Shown piece after piece: positions 1-7,830 of a stretch of 64,000 bases of DNA. Location: assembly GCF_014649035.1 (NCBI RefSeq), contig NZ_BMSG01000006.1, positions 62,001-126,000 of the forward strand, written 5' to 3'. Made by a program: the position numbers and the translations under genes. Numbering within the stretch: the first letter of the stretch is position 1; every line of letters starts with the position of its first letter. The stretch is from Streptomyces sindenensis. GTDB taxonomy: Bacteria > Actinomycetota > Actinomycetes > Streptomycetales > Streptomycetaceae. The notes beneath the pieces were generated by a model that worked only from the letters and a program-made list of their open reading frames with translations, was not told where the DNA came from and did no database searches.

Positions 1-648
1 ATTTCATTGGGGGAGCTCGCCGCGCTGCGCGCGTCCGGTGCGATCACGACCGAATTCGTGGTGAAGTTCCTCCACGAGAGGCATCTCCAGGACGTCGACC
101 GGGAAGAGGCCATCGGATTCGCGTTCGTCCCCGCTTCGCAGGACTGGCGGTACTACGAGCAGCCCGAGCGCATGACGGTCTCGTGCGACTACGGTCCGGT
201 GCTCGGGGGCGCAGGTCGGATGATCATGGTGTCCGGCTTGCGGTCGGCCCTGGAGTCCGCACGCACGGAGGGCCCCGCGGACCTCCAGGTCGTGGACCGC
301 GCCCTCGCTCACCAGGCGTACCATTCACCGTTCCGGGAACCGGGCCGGCAGCGGCTGGAATCGCTCCTGAAGCGGAGCACGCTCGAACGTCCGGCGACTC
401 CGGTGGTCACTTCGATTCCCGGCAGGTACACCGTGTCGTCCGGAGCGGAGGCCGCGGACGCTCTCGTCGCCAGCGAGACCCAACCTCTCGACGTTCCGGG
501 CCTGGTGGAGGCGTCCCGGAGTCACGCACCCGGCCGGGCGTACGTGATCAGCTCCTTCCTGCGCCAGCTGGAGATCGATTTCCACGCTCCGACCGAATAC
601 GTGGACGACGTCTGGCTGGAACGGAAGTTCGGCCGGACATCCCCCTGA
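1..648 (+). CDS. Acyltransferase (malonyl-CoA:ACP transacylase-like), 5'-truncated by window edge
   Basis: This is the C-terminal part of an acyltransferase of the FabD/trans-AT type, which would load an extender or acyl unit onto a carrier protein. The frame is open to base 1 and begins with I-S-L-G-E-L-A-A-L, matching the nucleophile elbow GxSLGE of these enzymes, so the catalytic Ser is codon 4-6 and everything before it lies outside the window. Further on, A-Y-H-S-P-F carries the conserved catalytic His, followed by the usual P-V-V-T-S-I segment. The TTG at 7 could be read as a start but would cut the enzyme after its nucleophile, so it is rejected. The SHMT-like gene follows 58 bp downstream on the same strand, suggesting one operon in a polyketide/peptide cluster. 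The substrate cannot be read from this fragment. Confidence 0.75.
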   Translation: MSLGELAALRASGAITTEFVVKFLHERHLQDVDREEAIGFAFVPASQDWRYYEQPERMTVSCDYGPVLGGAGRMIMVSGLRSALESARTEGPADLQVVDRALAHQAYHSPFREPGRQRLESLLKRSTLERPATPVVTSIPGRYTVSSGAEAADALVASETQPLDVPGLVEASRSHAPGRAYVISSFLRQLEIDFHAPTEYVDDVWLERKFGRTSP

Positions 649-706
649 GAGCGTCCGGGCCCCTTTTCGGCCTGCCTTGGACGTCATCGCATGTAAGGAA
701 TCCCCT

Positions 707-2065
707 GTGCTTGAAGCTGGGCAAACAGTCATTCCCACGACCAGGTCCATCGCCGAGACGGGCTGGCAGGTACTCACCAGGGACGACCCGGATCTCGGAG
801 CGCTGCTGGACGCCGAAGCGCGTTACCAGTCCGGTTGCTTATCGATGGTCGCGTCGGCCAGTCTGGCCCCGCCGTCCGTCCTCTGCGCGAACGGCACGGT
901 CCTTTCCAGTGTCACCGCCGAGGGCTATCCCGGAGCCCGTTACCACCCGGGCGCCGTTCACTTCGACGGGGTGGAGACGCTCGCCGTCGAGCGCGCGAAG
1001 CGGGTCTTCCAAGCCCGGTACGCCAATGTGCAGCCGCACTCCTGCTCCTCGGCCAACCTGGCAGTCCTCGCGGCGCTGCTTCCCCGCGGGGGCCGGCTGC
1101 TCGCGCTGGACCTCGACGCGGGCGGACATCTGACGCACGGCGCCCGCGCCTCGGTCAGCGGAAAGTACTACGACGTGGCCCGCTACGAGGTCGGGTCCGA
1201 CGGGACGCTCGACTACGGGGCGATATGCGACCGCGCCCGAGAACACCGACCGGACGTCATCATCGCGGGGGCCAGCGCCTATCCCCGGTACATCGACTTC
1301 GGCCGGTTCCGGGACGTTGCCGACGAGACCGGCGCCTTCCTCCTCGCCGACATCTCCCACATCGCGGGACTGGTGGCGGCAGGGATGCACCCGAGCCCGA
1401 TCGACCATGCCCACATCACCACGACCAGCACCTACAAGCAGCTCGCCGGCCCCCGGGGCGGGCTGATCCTGCTCGGTGAGGACTATCGCAGCACCGGTCC
1501 CGACGGACGGACCAGGCTGTGGCAGCTCATGCAGCGCGCCGTCTTCCCGGGCTTCCAGGGAACCCCGGACCCGTCCTCGATCGCGGCCAAGGCGCGGGCC
1601 CTGGCGATTGCGTCGAGCGGCGACTTCCACGCGACGATGAAGCGGGTCGTCGACAACGCGAAGGTCCTGGCGGACGAGCTTCAGGCGCTCGGATACAGGG
1701 TGCTGACCGGGGGAACCGACAACCACATGGTCCTGGTCGACGCCCAGGCCGCCGGGCTCACCGGAATCATCGCCGAGCAGGCGCTGGAGGAGTGCGGGAT
1801 TCTGGTCAACCGCAACAAGATCCCCGGCGATCTGCTACCGCCGACGGTGACGGGCGGCCTGCGGTTCGGCACCAACATCCTCGCGCAGCGCGGCATGGGC
1901 CCCTTCGAGGTTCGCACGTGCGCGAGTCTCGTGCATGAAGTGCTGTCGGGGATCCAGGTGGTGGGCGCCACGCACTACGAGCTGGACGGTGCGCGCCGCG
2001 ACGCGGTGCGCGACCGCGTGGCCTCTCTGTGCCTGCGGTTTCCGCTCCCGCTCGAACGCGCATAG
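707..2065 (+). CDS. Serine hydroxymethyltransferase-like PLP enzyme in a biosynthetic cluster
   Basis: This is a fold-type I PLP enzyme of the serine hydroxymethyltransferase (GlyA) family, about 452 residues. The PLP-Asp region reads A-D-I-S-H-I-A-G-L-V, and the Schiff-base Lys sits in T-T-S-T-Y-K-Q-L-A-G-P-R-G-G (Lys about residue 244). GlyA normally has T-T-H-K there, so the Tyr is unusual. The GTG at 707 is chosen because AAGGA lies 7 bp upstream; a TTG at 677 is possible but has no ribosome site. The housekeeping reaction interconverts serine and glycine with tetrahydrofolate. Its place between an acyltransferase and an NRPS loading protein suggests it makes or modifies a dedicated amino acid, for example an alpha-substituted serine as FmoH does in JBIR-34/35 biosynthesis. 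That role is inference. Confidence 0.8.
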   Translation: MLEAGQTVIPTTRSIAETGWQVLTRDDPDLGALLDAEARYQSGCLSMVASASLAPPSVLCANGTVLSSVTAEGYPGARYHPGAVHFDGVETLAVERAKRVFQARYANVQPHSCSSANLAVLAALLPRGGRLLALDLDAGGHLTHGARASVSGKYYDVARYEVGSDGTLDYGAICDRAREHRPDVIIAGASAYPRYIDFGRFRDVADETGAFLLADISHIAGLVAAGMHPSPIDHAHITTTSTYKQLAGPRGGLILLGEDYRSTGPDGRTRLWQLMQRAVFPGFQGTPDPSSIAAKARALAIASSGDFHATMKRVVDNAKVLADELQALGYRVLTGGTDNHMVLVDAQAAGLTGIIAEQALEECGILVNRNKIPGDLLPPTVTGGLRFGTNILAQRGMGPFEVRTCASLVHEVLSGIQVVGATHYELDGARRDAVRDRVASLCLRFPLPLERA

Positions 2066-2094
2066 ACGGTCCGATCGGAAAGGTTGCGCAGGCC

Positions 2095-4539
2095 ATGACG
2101 TTCCACGCCCCCCTGTCCCACAACGCACCTCCGCCGGATCATCACCCGCTGTCCTCGGCCCTGGGACTCCGCCCGCGACCGGGATCCGGAGAGCCGGGCG
2201 AGCGGCTGACCCGTTCACTCGGCATGACGTTCCCGGCAGTCGGCGATGAAACCTTTCGCCGCTCGTTCCTGATCGTGGCGACGGCCGTCCTCGTCCACCG
2301 CTACACAGGCCTCGACCAGGTCTCCGTCGAGGTGCTCGACGGCACCGGCACGGTCTCCGTCCTCCTGTCCGGCGACGGAAGCACCAGTCGGCTCGTCGAG
2401 GATCTGACGTTCTCACCGGTCACGGGCCCGCCGCCGGCACCCACGCCCGGAGCCGTCGCCGTCTCGTTCACCGGCGATACCGGCAGTGCGGAGGGGAAGG
2501 CAGCAGGCTGTGAAATGGTCCTGTACGCGGACGTGGCCGCATCGAGGGCGACACTGAGCCTCGACGGGTCCCGTTTCGACGGCGCGTTCGCCGACCGCGT
2601 CGCGGGCCACCTCGAAGTCCTGCTGGACCGTATGGCGAAGGCTCCCGGCGATCCCGTCCGGCAGCTGGACATCCTCACGGACCGGGAGGCCGACACCCTC
2701 CTGCGGGAGTGGAACGCGACCGACCGGCGCCTCACGGACGATATCTGCCTCCACCAGGCGTTCGAGGCCCGGGCCGCCGCTCAACCCGAGGCCGTGGCCG
2801 CCGTCTTCGGCGACGAGTCGTGGTCGTTCGGGCGGGTCAACCTCCGGGCGAACGAACTGGCCCACCGGCTGATCGGGCTGGGAGTGGGACCGGACGTCCG
2901 GGTGGCCGTCCACCTGCAGCGCAGCCCGGGCCTCCTGGTGGCCATCCTGGCGATCCTGAAGGCGGGCGGCGCGTACGTCCCCCTGGACCCGGAGTACCCC
3001 AGGTCCCGGCTGGAGAGCATGGTTCTCGGCACCGACTGCGCGGTCATGGTCAGCAGCCGGGCGCTCGCCGGGGCCCTTCCCGCCCGAGTGCGCCACCGTC
3101 TCCTGGTCGACGAGCAGCCCGAGCAACCGGAGACCCGGCGGGAGAACCCCGTCACCGAGGTCGGCCCGGGCCACCTGTGCTACGTGATCCACACCTCGGG
3201 CTCCACCGGCACGCCGAAGCCGATCGCGCTGTGCCACCGGGGGGTTCTCAACAACCTCGTCGACCTCAACACGAGATACGACGTGGGCCCCGACGACGCG
3301 GTGCTCGCGCTGTCCTCACCGGGCTTCGACATGTCGGTGTACGAGTTACTCGGGATCACCCTGGCCGGAGGGACGGTCGTGATTCCGGAGCCGGAGGCCG
3401 GCCGGCACCCGGCTTCCTGGCTGGAGCTGGTACACCGCCATCGGGTCACCGTCTGGAACTCCGCGCCACCGCTGATGGACCTCTTCCTCGACTTCGTCGA
3501 GGTCACCGGTGACCGGCGGCCCCTCCCGGTCGAACTCGCCCTGACGGGAGGGGACTGGGTGGCCGCGGCGATGGCCGCCCGCTTCCGGAAGGCCGCCCCC
3601 CGGCTGAGGTTCATTGCGCTGGGCGGTGCCACCGAGGCCTCCATCCACTCCACGGCTTACGAGGCCGACCCGTCGACGGCGTGGGACGGAGGACATCTGC
3701 CCTACGGCCGGCCACTGGCCAATCAGCGGACGTTCGTTCTGGACGACCGGATGTTGCCTGTGCCGGTGGGGGTGGCCGGGGAACTGTGCCTCGGCGGGGT
3801 CGGCCTGGCTCGCGGCTACCTCGGCCGCCCGGAGGAGACGAAGGAGAGGTTCGTCCCGTGGACCTACCGCGACCGACCCGAGGAGCGGCTCTACCGTACG
3901 GGCGACATGGCGAGGATCTCGTCCGACGGTCTGATCGAGATCCTGGGCAGGAAGGATTTCCAGGTCAAGATCAACGGCATCAGGGTGGAGCTGGGCGACA
4001 TCGAGTCGGCCCTCGCCGGCCGACCGGGGGTCAAGCGGGCTGTGGTGGTGCCCCGGACCGATCCGCGGGGGCGCACGGCACTGGTGGGGTACGTGACAGC
4101 CCAGCGCCCCGGAGCGCTGGACGGCGCGTCGCTCCTCCAGGAACTCCGGGAGCGGCTCCCGGAGCACATGGTCCCCGAGTCCGTCGAGGTCATGGACGCA
4201 CTGCCGCTGAACGGGAACGGCAAGGTGGACCGCCGCGCGCTCGCCTCGCCGGTGGAGCGGGGGGCGCGACGGCCGCTGGCGCGGGTGCGGCAGTCCGCGG
4301 GGCCCGGGCCGTGGCACCGGCTCGTCGTCGAGGCGTGGCGGGACGTCCTGGGAGCCGATCACCTGGAGGACGACGACGACTTCTTCGAAGAGGGCGGGGA
4401 CTCCATGAAGGCCATCCGGGCCATGGTGCGCATCGACCCCCGGCTCCGGATCTCGGATCTCTACCGGCACCGGACCGCCGCCGCCCTGGCGGACCACCTC
4501 GCAGAGACGTACGGCGAGCCCCCCGCGCCCTCGTCCTGA
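2095..4539 (+). CDS. Stand-alone NRPS protein: relic condensation region - adenylation - peptidyl carrier
   Basis: This 814-residue protein should activate one amino acid as an adenylate and hold it as a thioester. Residues about 1-195 resemble only the C-terminal half of a condensation domain; no HHxxxDG motif is present, so that part is probably inactive. The adenylation domain spans about 205-720: T-S-G-S-T-G-T-P-K at 367-375 (A3), F-D-M-S-V-Y-E around 411 (A4), Y-R-T-G-D (A7) and N-G-N-G-K-V-D at 706-712 (A10, catalytic Lys 710). The carrier domain follows, with F-F-E-E-G-G-D-S-M and Ser 770 as the phosphopantetheine site. The ATG at 2095 is used, with GGAAAGG upstream; it starts 29 bp after the SHMT-like gene. 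No thioesterase or complete condensation domain is visible, so the protein must hand its substrate to another enzyme. Confidence 0.85.
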   Translation: MTFHAPLSHNAPPPDHHPLSSALGLRPRPGSGEPGERLTRSLGMTFPAVGDETFRRSFLIVATAVLVHRYTGLDQVSVEVLDGTGTVSVLLSGDGSTSRLVEDLTFSPVTGPPPAPTPGAVAVSFTGDTGSAEGKAAGCEMVLYADVAASRATLSLDGSRFDGAFADRVAGHLEVLLDRMAKAPGDPVRQLDILTDREADTLLREWNATDRRLTDDICLHQAFEARAAAQPEAVAAVFGDESWSFGRVNLRANELAHRLIGLGVGPDVRVAVHLQRSPGLLVAILAILKAGGAYVPLDPEYPRSRLESMVLGTDCAVMVSSRALAGALPARVRHRLLVDEQPEQPETRRENPVTEVGPGHLCYVIHTSGSTGTPKPIALCHRGVLNNLVDLNTRYDVGPDDAVLALSSPGFDMSVYELLGITLAGGTVVIPEPEAGRHPASWLELVHRHRVTVWNSAPPLMDLFLDFVEVTGDRRPLPVELALTGGDWVAAAMAARFRKAAPRLRFIALGGATEASIHSTAYEADPSTAWDGGHLPYGRPLANQRTFVLDDRMLPVPVGVAGELCLGGVGLARGYLGRPEETKERFVPWTYRDRPEERLYRTGDMARISSDGLIEILGRKDFQVKINGIRVELGDIESALAGRPGVKRAVVVPRTDPRGRTALVGYVTAQRPGALDGASLLQELRERLPEHMVPESVEVMDALPLNGNGKVDRRALASPVERGARRPLARVRQSAGPGPWHRLVVEAWRDVLGADHLEDDDDFFEEGGDSMKAIRAMVRIDPRLRISDLYRHRTAAALADHLAETYGEPPAPSS

Positions 4540-4582
4540 ACTCCTCGCCCCGAAGCCGCCCTCAAGCCCTCCCGGAGCAGCC

Positions 4583-5653
4583 ATGTCCGTATACCTCGTG
4601 ACCGGAGCCGCCGGATTCATCGGCGCGAACTATGTGCACCGCCTGCTGGAATGGGAGTCCTCGGACACCGAAGTGGTGGCGGTGGACTACCTGGGGTTCG
4701 CCGGGAACAGAGCGAATCTGGACCCGGTGTCCGACCGCGTGGTCTTCGAGCAGGCCGACATCGCCGATCCCGTCGCCATGGAGGCGATCTACCGGCGTCA
4801 TCGGCCGGACTACGTCGTGAACTTCGCCGCGGAGTCGCACAACGACCGCGCGATCCTGGGACCGAGCGTGTTCATGAGGTCCAACGCGCTCGGCGCACAG
4901 GTGATGGCCGAGTGCAGCCGTCTGGTGCCGGTGCGGTCGCACGTCCATGTGTCGACCATCGAGGTGTACGGCGAACTCCCGGAGGGAGAGCGGTGGTTCA
5001 CCGAAGGCTCGCCGCTGAACGCGAAGACGCCGTACAGCGCGGCCAAGGCCGCCGGCGACCAGATGGTACGGGCGTACATGCAGACCTATCCGGAGCTGAA
5101 CATCCGGATGACGCACTGCGCGAACAACTACGGGCCGTACCAGCTGCCCGAGAAGCTGATCCCGCTGGCGGTGACGAACCTCCTGCGCGGCCGAAAGGTA
5201 CCGGTCTACGGAGACGGCCTCCAGAGCCGGGACTGGCTCCATGTGACCGACCACTGCGCCGCTGTGCACCGGGTGCTGCACGCCGAACTGGACCCGACAC
5301 CACCGCAGGCGGCGACGGACCCGGCCCTCCTGCCCATCTTCGACATCTCCGCCCGTCACGAGGTGACCAACCTGGACATGGTGCACCGCGTGGTGACCGC
5401 GCTGGGGCTGGACCCGGCGGAGTGGATCGAGCACATTCCGGACCGGCCGAACCACGACCGTCGGTACCTGATCAACCCGGAGAAGGCCGAGACCCGGCTG
5501 GGCTGGCGTCCGGTGCACGACTTCGACACCGCAGTGGCCGAGACGGTCGGCTGGTACGTGGAGAACCGGGCCTGGTGGGAGCGGATCCTGGAGGAGAAGG
5601 GCGAACTGGGCGTCGACTGGGGAGCGGTGAGCCCGGCGGCGCGAAGGCATTGA
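4583..5653 (+). CDS. dTDP-glucose 4,6-dehydratase-like SDR with altered catalytic residue
   Basis: This 356-residue extended short-chain dehydrogenase resembles RmlB/RfbB, which converts dTDP-glucose to the 4-keto-6-deoxy sugar for deoxysugar attachment. Seen directly are the NAD-binding G-A-A-G-F-I-G-A-N at the N terminus, Y-S-A-A-K (Tyr 151, Lys 155) as the SDR pair, and N-N-Y-G-P-Y-Q-L-P-E-K-L-I-P. The active-site segment normally S-T-D-E-V-Y-G reads S-T-I-E-V-Y-G, so the Asp that acts as general acid is Ile 126 while Glu 127 remains. The enzyme may therefore catalyse a related reaction or be impaired. It is the last gene of the cluster strand and ends 33 bp before a strong terminator. GGAG lies upstream of the ATG. 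Confidence 0.8.
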   Translation: MSVYLVTGAAGFIGANYVHRLLEWESSDTEVVAVDYLGFAGNRANLDPVSDRVVFEQADIADPVAMEAIYRRHRPDYVVNFAAESHNDRAILGPSVFMRSNALGAQVMAECSRLVPVRSHVHVSTIEVYGELPEGERWFTEGSPLNAKTPYSAAKAAGDQMVRAYMQTYPELNIRMTHCANNYGPYQLPEKLIPLAVTNLLRGRKVPVYGDGLQSRDWLHVTDHCAAVHRVLHAELDPTPPQAATDPALLPIFDISARHEVTNLDMVHRVVTALGLDPAEWIEHIPDRPNHDRRYLINPEKAETRLGWRPVHDFDTAVAETVGWYVENRAWWERILEEKGELGVDWGAVSPAARRH

Positions 5654-5686
5654 CCGAGCCGACCGGCGGCGCGGTGGCCGGAGCGC

Positions 5687-5730
5687 CCTGAGGGGGTGGT
5701 GAGCCGGACTCGGCTCACCACCCCCTCAGG
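5687..5730. terminator. Bidirectional terminator, 20-bp perfect stem
   Basis: Arms 5687-5706 and 5711-5730 are perfectly complementary around a 4-nt loop GACT. The hairpin lies between the convergent dehydratase-like gene and the surface-protein gene and marks the cluster boundary. Confidence 0.9.
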
Positions 5731-5750
5731 ACTTGGTGCGTGACGAAACG

Positions 5751-7091
5751 TCAGGCGTCCGCGTCCGCCTTCCGGCGGCGGACCACGAACACCGCCGCCG
5801 CGCCGAGCAGCACGGCCGCGCCGCCCGCGAGGGCGATCGATGTGGTGGCGGAGGACGAACCGGTGGCGGCGAGGCTGCCGTTCGTGCCGGTGGTCACCGG
5901 GGTGGCCGACGTCGAACCCTGCGGCGTCGTCCCGGTGTTGCCCGGCTTCGTGGTCTTGGAGGGCTTGGCGTCCTCCGTCTTGCCGGGCTTGCTGCCGGCG
6001 GCCTTGACGTCGAACTCGTACATGTCCAGGCCGGGCGCTCCGCCGCAGGTGCCGTCCTCGTTGAAGAAGTCGGCCGCGATGAACGCGACCCCGTTGCCGG
6101 CCGGGGTGGCCTTGTCCAGGGTGAGGCGCAGCTTCAGATCGGCGTGCGCGCCGGGCTTCAGCGCGCCCACACCGTCGATGTAGTCGTCCGCGTCGGCGTT
6201 CTGCCACTTCGGGGCGGACTTGGAGGACCACTGGAGGCGGAAGAACTTGTCCGTGTCCTTGAGGCCGCTCTTGTCGGTGGCGTAGACCGAGATGTACGTG
6301 AGGACCTCGTCCATGTGCCGGTCGGAGCCGTTGGTGACCCGGACGGAGAAGTCGGTGGACGTCCCCGCGACGAGCTTGTTCGGCAGGCCGGTCACCTCGG
6401 CGGTGAGGTCGAGCTCGGGCTCGCAGTCCCCGCCTTCCTCGCCCTCCCCTTCTCCGGCCTCTTCGGCTTCCTTGATGGCCTTGGCCAGCGCGGCGTCGGC
6501 CGCGGCCTTCACGGCGAGCGCGTCCTCCGCCGCACTCTGGAGCACCCCGTAGGCGCGGACCGCCGCGATGCGTGCGTCGTCGAGCTTCTCCCCGGCCTCG
6601 GCGGCCGCGGTGTCGGCGTCCGTCTTGGCGGTGGCGGCGGCCGTTGCGGTCGCCTCGGCCTCGGAGAGCGCGGTCTCGGCGGCGGTCCTCTCCTCCTCCG
6701 TGGCGGCCTCGGTCAGGGCGTCCAGGGCCGCCTTCGCGTCGGTCACGGCCTGGTCGGCGGCGGTCTTCGCGGCAGCGGCGTCCGTGGCGGCCTGCTTGGC
6801 GGCGGCCGAGGCCACCGCGAGGGGGCGGGTGCCATTGACCTCGCTCAGGTCGTCGAGCGTCTTCTCCAGCTCGACGCGCCCGGCGGCCTCCGCCTTGGCG
6901 GCCTTGTCGTACGCCTTCTGGGCCTCGGCGGCCGCTTCCTCCAGCTCCTTGATGGTCGGCTTGTTCTTCCGCTGGTCCTGCGTCTGCGCCGCCGGCTTGG
7001 CGTCGGCGTACGCGGGGCTCACCGCGAGCAGCGCGGCGGGGGTGGTCACGGCGAGGGCGACAGCGGTGGCGAGTACGCGGCGAATCTTCAC
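5751..7091 (-). CDS. Secreted coiled-coil surface protein with LAxTG sortase signal
   Basis: This is a cell-surface protein of about 446 residues. A signal peptide (positively charged start, long Ala/Leu/Val core, ending near S-P-A-Y-A-D-A) leads into about 200 residues of Ala/Glu/Lys/Thr-rich, heptad-like coiled coil. A beta-rich domain of about 130 residues follows, with conserved-looking aromatic residues and two Cys, then a Pro/Thr/Gly/Lys spacer. The end is L-A-A-T-G-S-S, a hydrophobic helix and R-R-R-K, the class E sortase anchoring signal of Streptomyces. The GTG at 7091 (AGGGA 5 bp upstream) starts exactly at the signal peptide; the frame extends to 7172 but would add 27 unlikely residues. 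No sortase gene is adjacent. Its role, perhaps adhesion or a wall spacer, is unknown. Confidence 0.8.
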   Translation of the reverse strand: MKIRRVLATAVALAVTTPAALLAVSPAYADAKPAAQTQDQRKNKPTIKELEEAAAEAQKAYDKAAKAEAAGRVELEKTLDDLSEVNGTRPLAVASAAAKQAATDAAAAKTAADQAVTDAKAALDALTEAATEEERTAAETALSEAEATATAAATAKTDADTAAAEAGEKLDDARIAAVRAYGVLQSAAEDALAVKAAADAALAKAIKEAEEAGEGEGEEGGDCEPELDLTAEVTGLPNKLVAGTSTDFSVRVTNGSDRHMDEVLTYISVYATDKSGLKDTDKFFRLQWSSKSAPKWQNADADDYIDGVGALKPGAHADLKLRLTLDKATPAGNGVAFIAADFFNEDGTCGGAPGLDMYEFDVKAAGSKPGKTEDAKPSKTTKPGNTGTTPQGSTSATPVTTGTNGSLAATGSSSATTSIALAGGAAVLLGAAAVFVVRRRKADADA

Positions 7092-7452
7092 AGGTTCCCT
7101 TGGGTCGGCTCCGGAAGGAGGTCGAACTGCGGTGCGGCGAGCGGCGTTCCGGCGGTGTGGAGTTGAGGTCATGGGTGCGTGAGCACGGAGAGGCGGCTGC
7201 CACGGCGGAATGGATCACGCGGGCTGCCTGCACCGATCGTATGGGGGTTCTGTGACGGTGCCGGGTGAATATTGGGGGGCCCGGGGGCGGGGCGGTGTCA
7301 CGCGGAGCGGACAGACGTCGCCAAAGCGTGCAGTTGCCCTCGATTTCTGTGTTTTCGCTGTGACGAAGGCCATGCGGGAGTGTCCTGCTGAGCCACCTGT
7401 CGGGCCTGCTGTCGCTGGCATCGCCGAAGCGGATGCTGGGGATCTCGCTGAT
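7092..7452. other. Intergenic region, no supported gene
   Basis: This is the upstream region of the leftward surface-protein gene plus sequence leading to the repeats at 7453. I see no convincing coding pattern or clear promoter. Confidence 0.5.
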
Positions 7453-7515
7453 GAGCGCCTGAGCGCCTGAGCGCCTGAGCGCCTGACCCGGGCGCCTGAG
7501 TGCCTGAGCGTCTGA
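7453..7515. repeat. 8-bp tandem repeat GAGCGCCT
   Basis: Four exact copies of GAGCGCCT occupy 7453-7484, followed by degenerate copies to about 7515. They lie in non-coding sequence and may reflect replication slippage. Confidence 0.85.
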
Positions 7516-7606
7516 GCCGGGCGCGGCGGGCCCAATCCTCCTGCCGTACGGCTACGAATCACTGGTGAGAGACCGACCGGCTCCCCTCGTACGGCAGGTG
7601 GGACCC

Positions 7607-7762
7607 ATGACCGCACGCCAACTGCTCACCCCCGATCTTCCGCCCCGTTACGTCACGCCGGACCTTCCCGGAGCGCGTGTCCCGACGGCGTCGCCCACGG
7701 AGCCCCATGACGCACCGCGGCCGCCGCGTCGGCCCCGGCCCCGGCCCGGTCCCCGCGCGTGA
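7607..7762 (+). CDS. Possible 51-residue Pro/Arg-rich small protein
   Basis: A short frame from ATG 7607 encodes about 51 residues starting M-T-A-R-Q-L-L-T-P-D-L-P and ending in a Pro/Arg-rich tail. No family is recognised. Support comes only from context: a GGTGGGA ribosome site upstream, an 11-bp inverted repeat at 7540-7550/7588-7598 just before the start, and a perfect palindrome 8 bp after the stop that could terminate it. The composition of the tail could equally be noise in GC-rich DNA. Confidence 0.3.
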   Translation: MTARQLLTPDLPPRYVTPDLPGARVPTASPTEPHDAPRPPRRPRPRPGPRA

Positions 7763-7770
7763 CCCGCCGC

Positions 7771-7808
7771 GGCCCGCCGCGTGGTGTGCGCACACCACGC
7801 GGCGGGCC
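7771..7808. terminator. 38-bp perfect palindrome, likely bidirectional terminator
   Basis: GGCCCGCCGCGTGGTGTG at 7771-7788 is mirrored by its exact complement at 7791-7808 around CG. It sits between a possible rightward small ORF and the leftward SapA-like gene. Confidence 0.8.
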
Positions 7809-7830
7809 GCTGACGTTCAGTGCGGGACCG

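Noticed and set aside
7..648. TTG at base 7 as the start of the first gene
   Set aside because: The frame is open to base 1 and the residues before it (I-S) belong to the acyltransferase nucleophile motif, so the gene is truncated by the window, not started there.
677..706. TTG 677 as the start of the SHMT-like gene
   Set aside because: No ribosome site; GTG 707 has AAGGA at proper spacing and begins a sensible N terminus.
5733..7166. 477-codon rightward frame opposite the surface-protein gene
   Set aside because: It mirrors the Ala/Glu/Lys coiled coil of the leftward gene, has no family features, and is an artefact of GC-rich codon structure.
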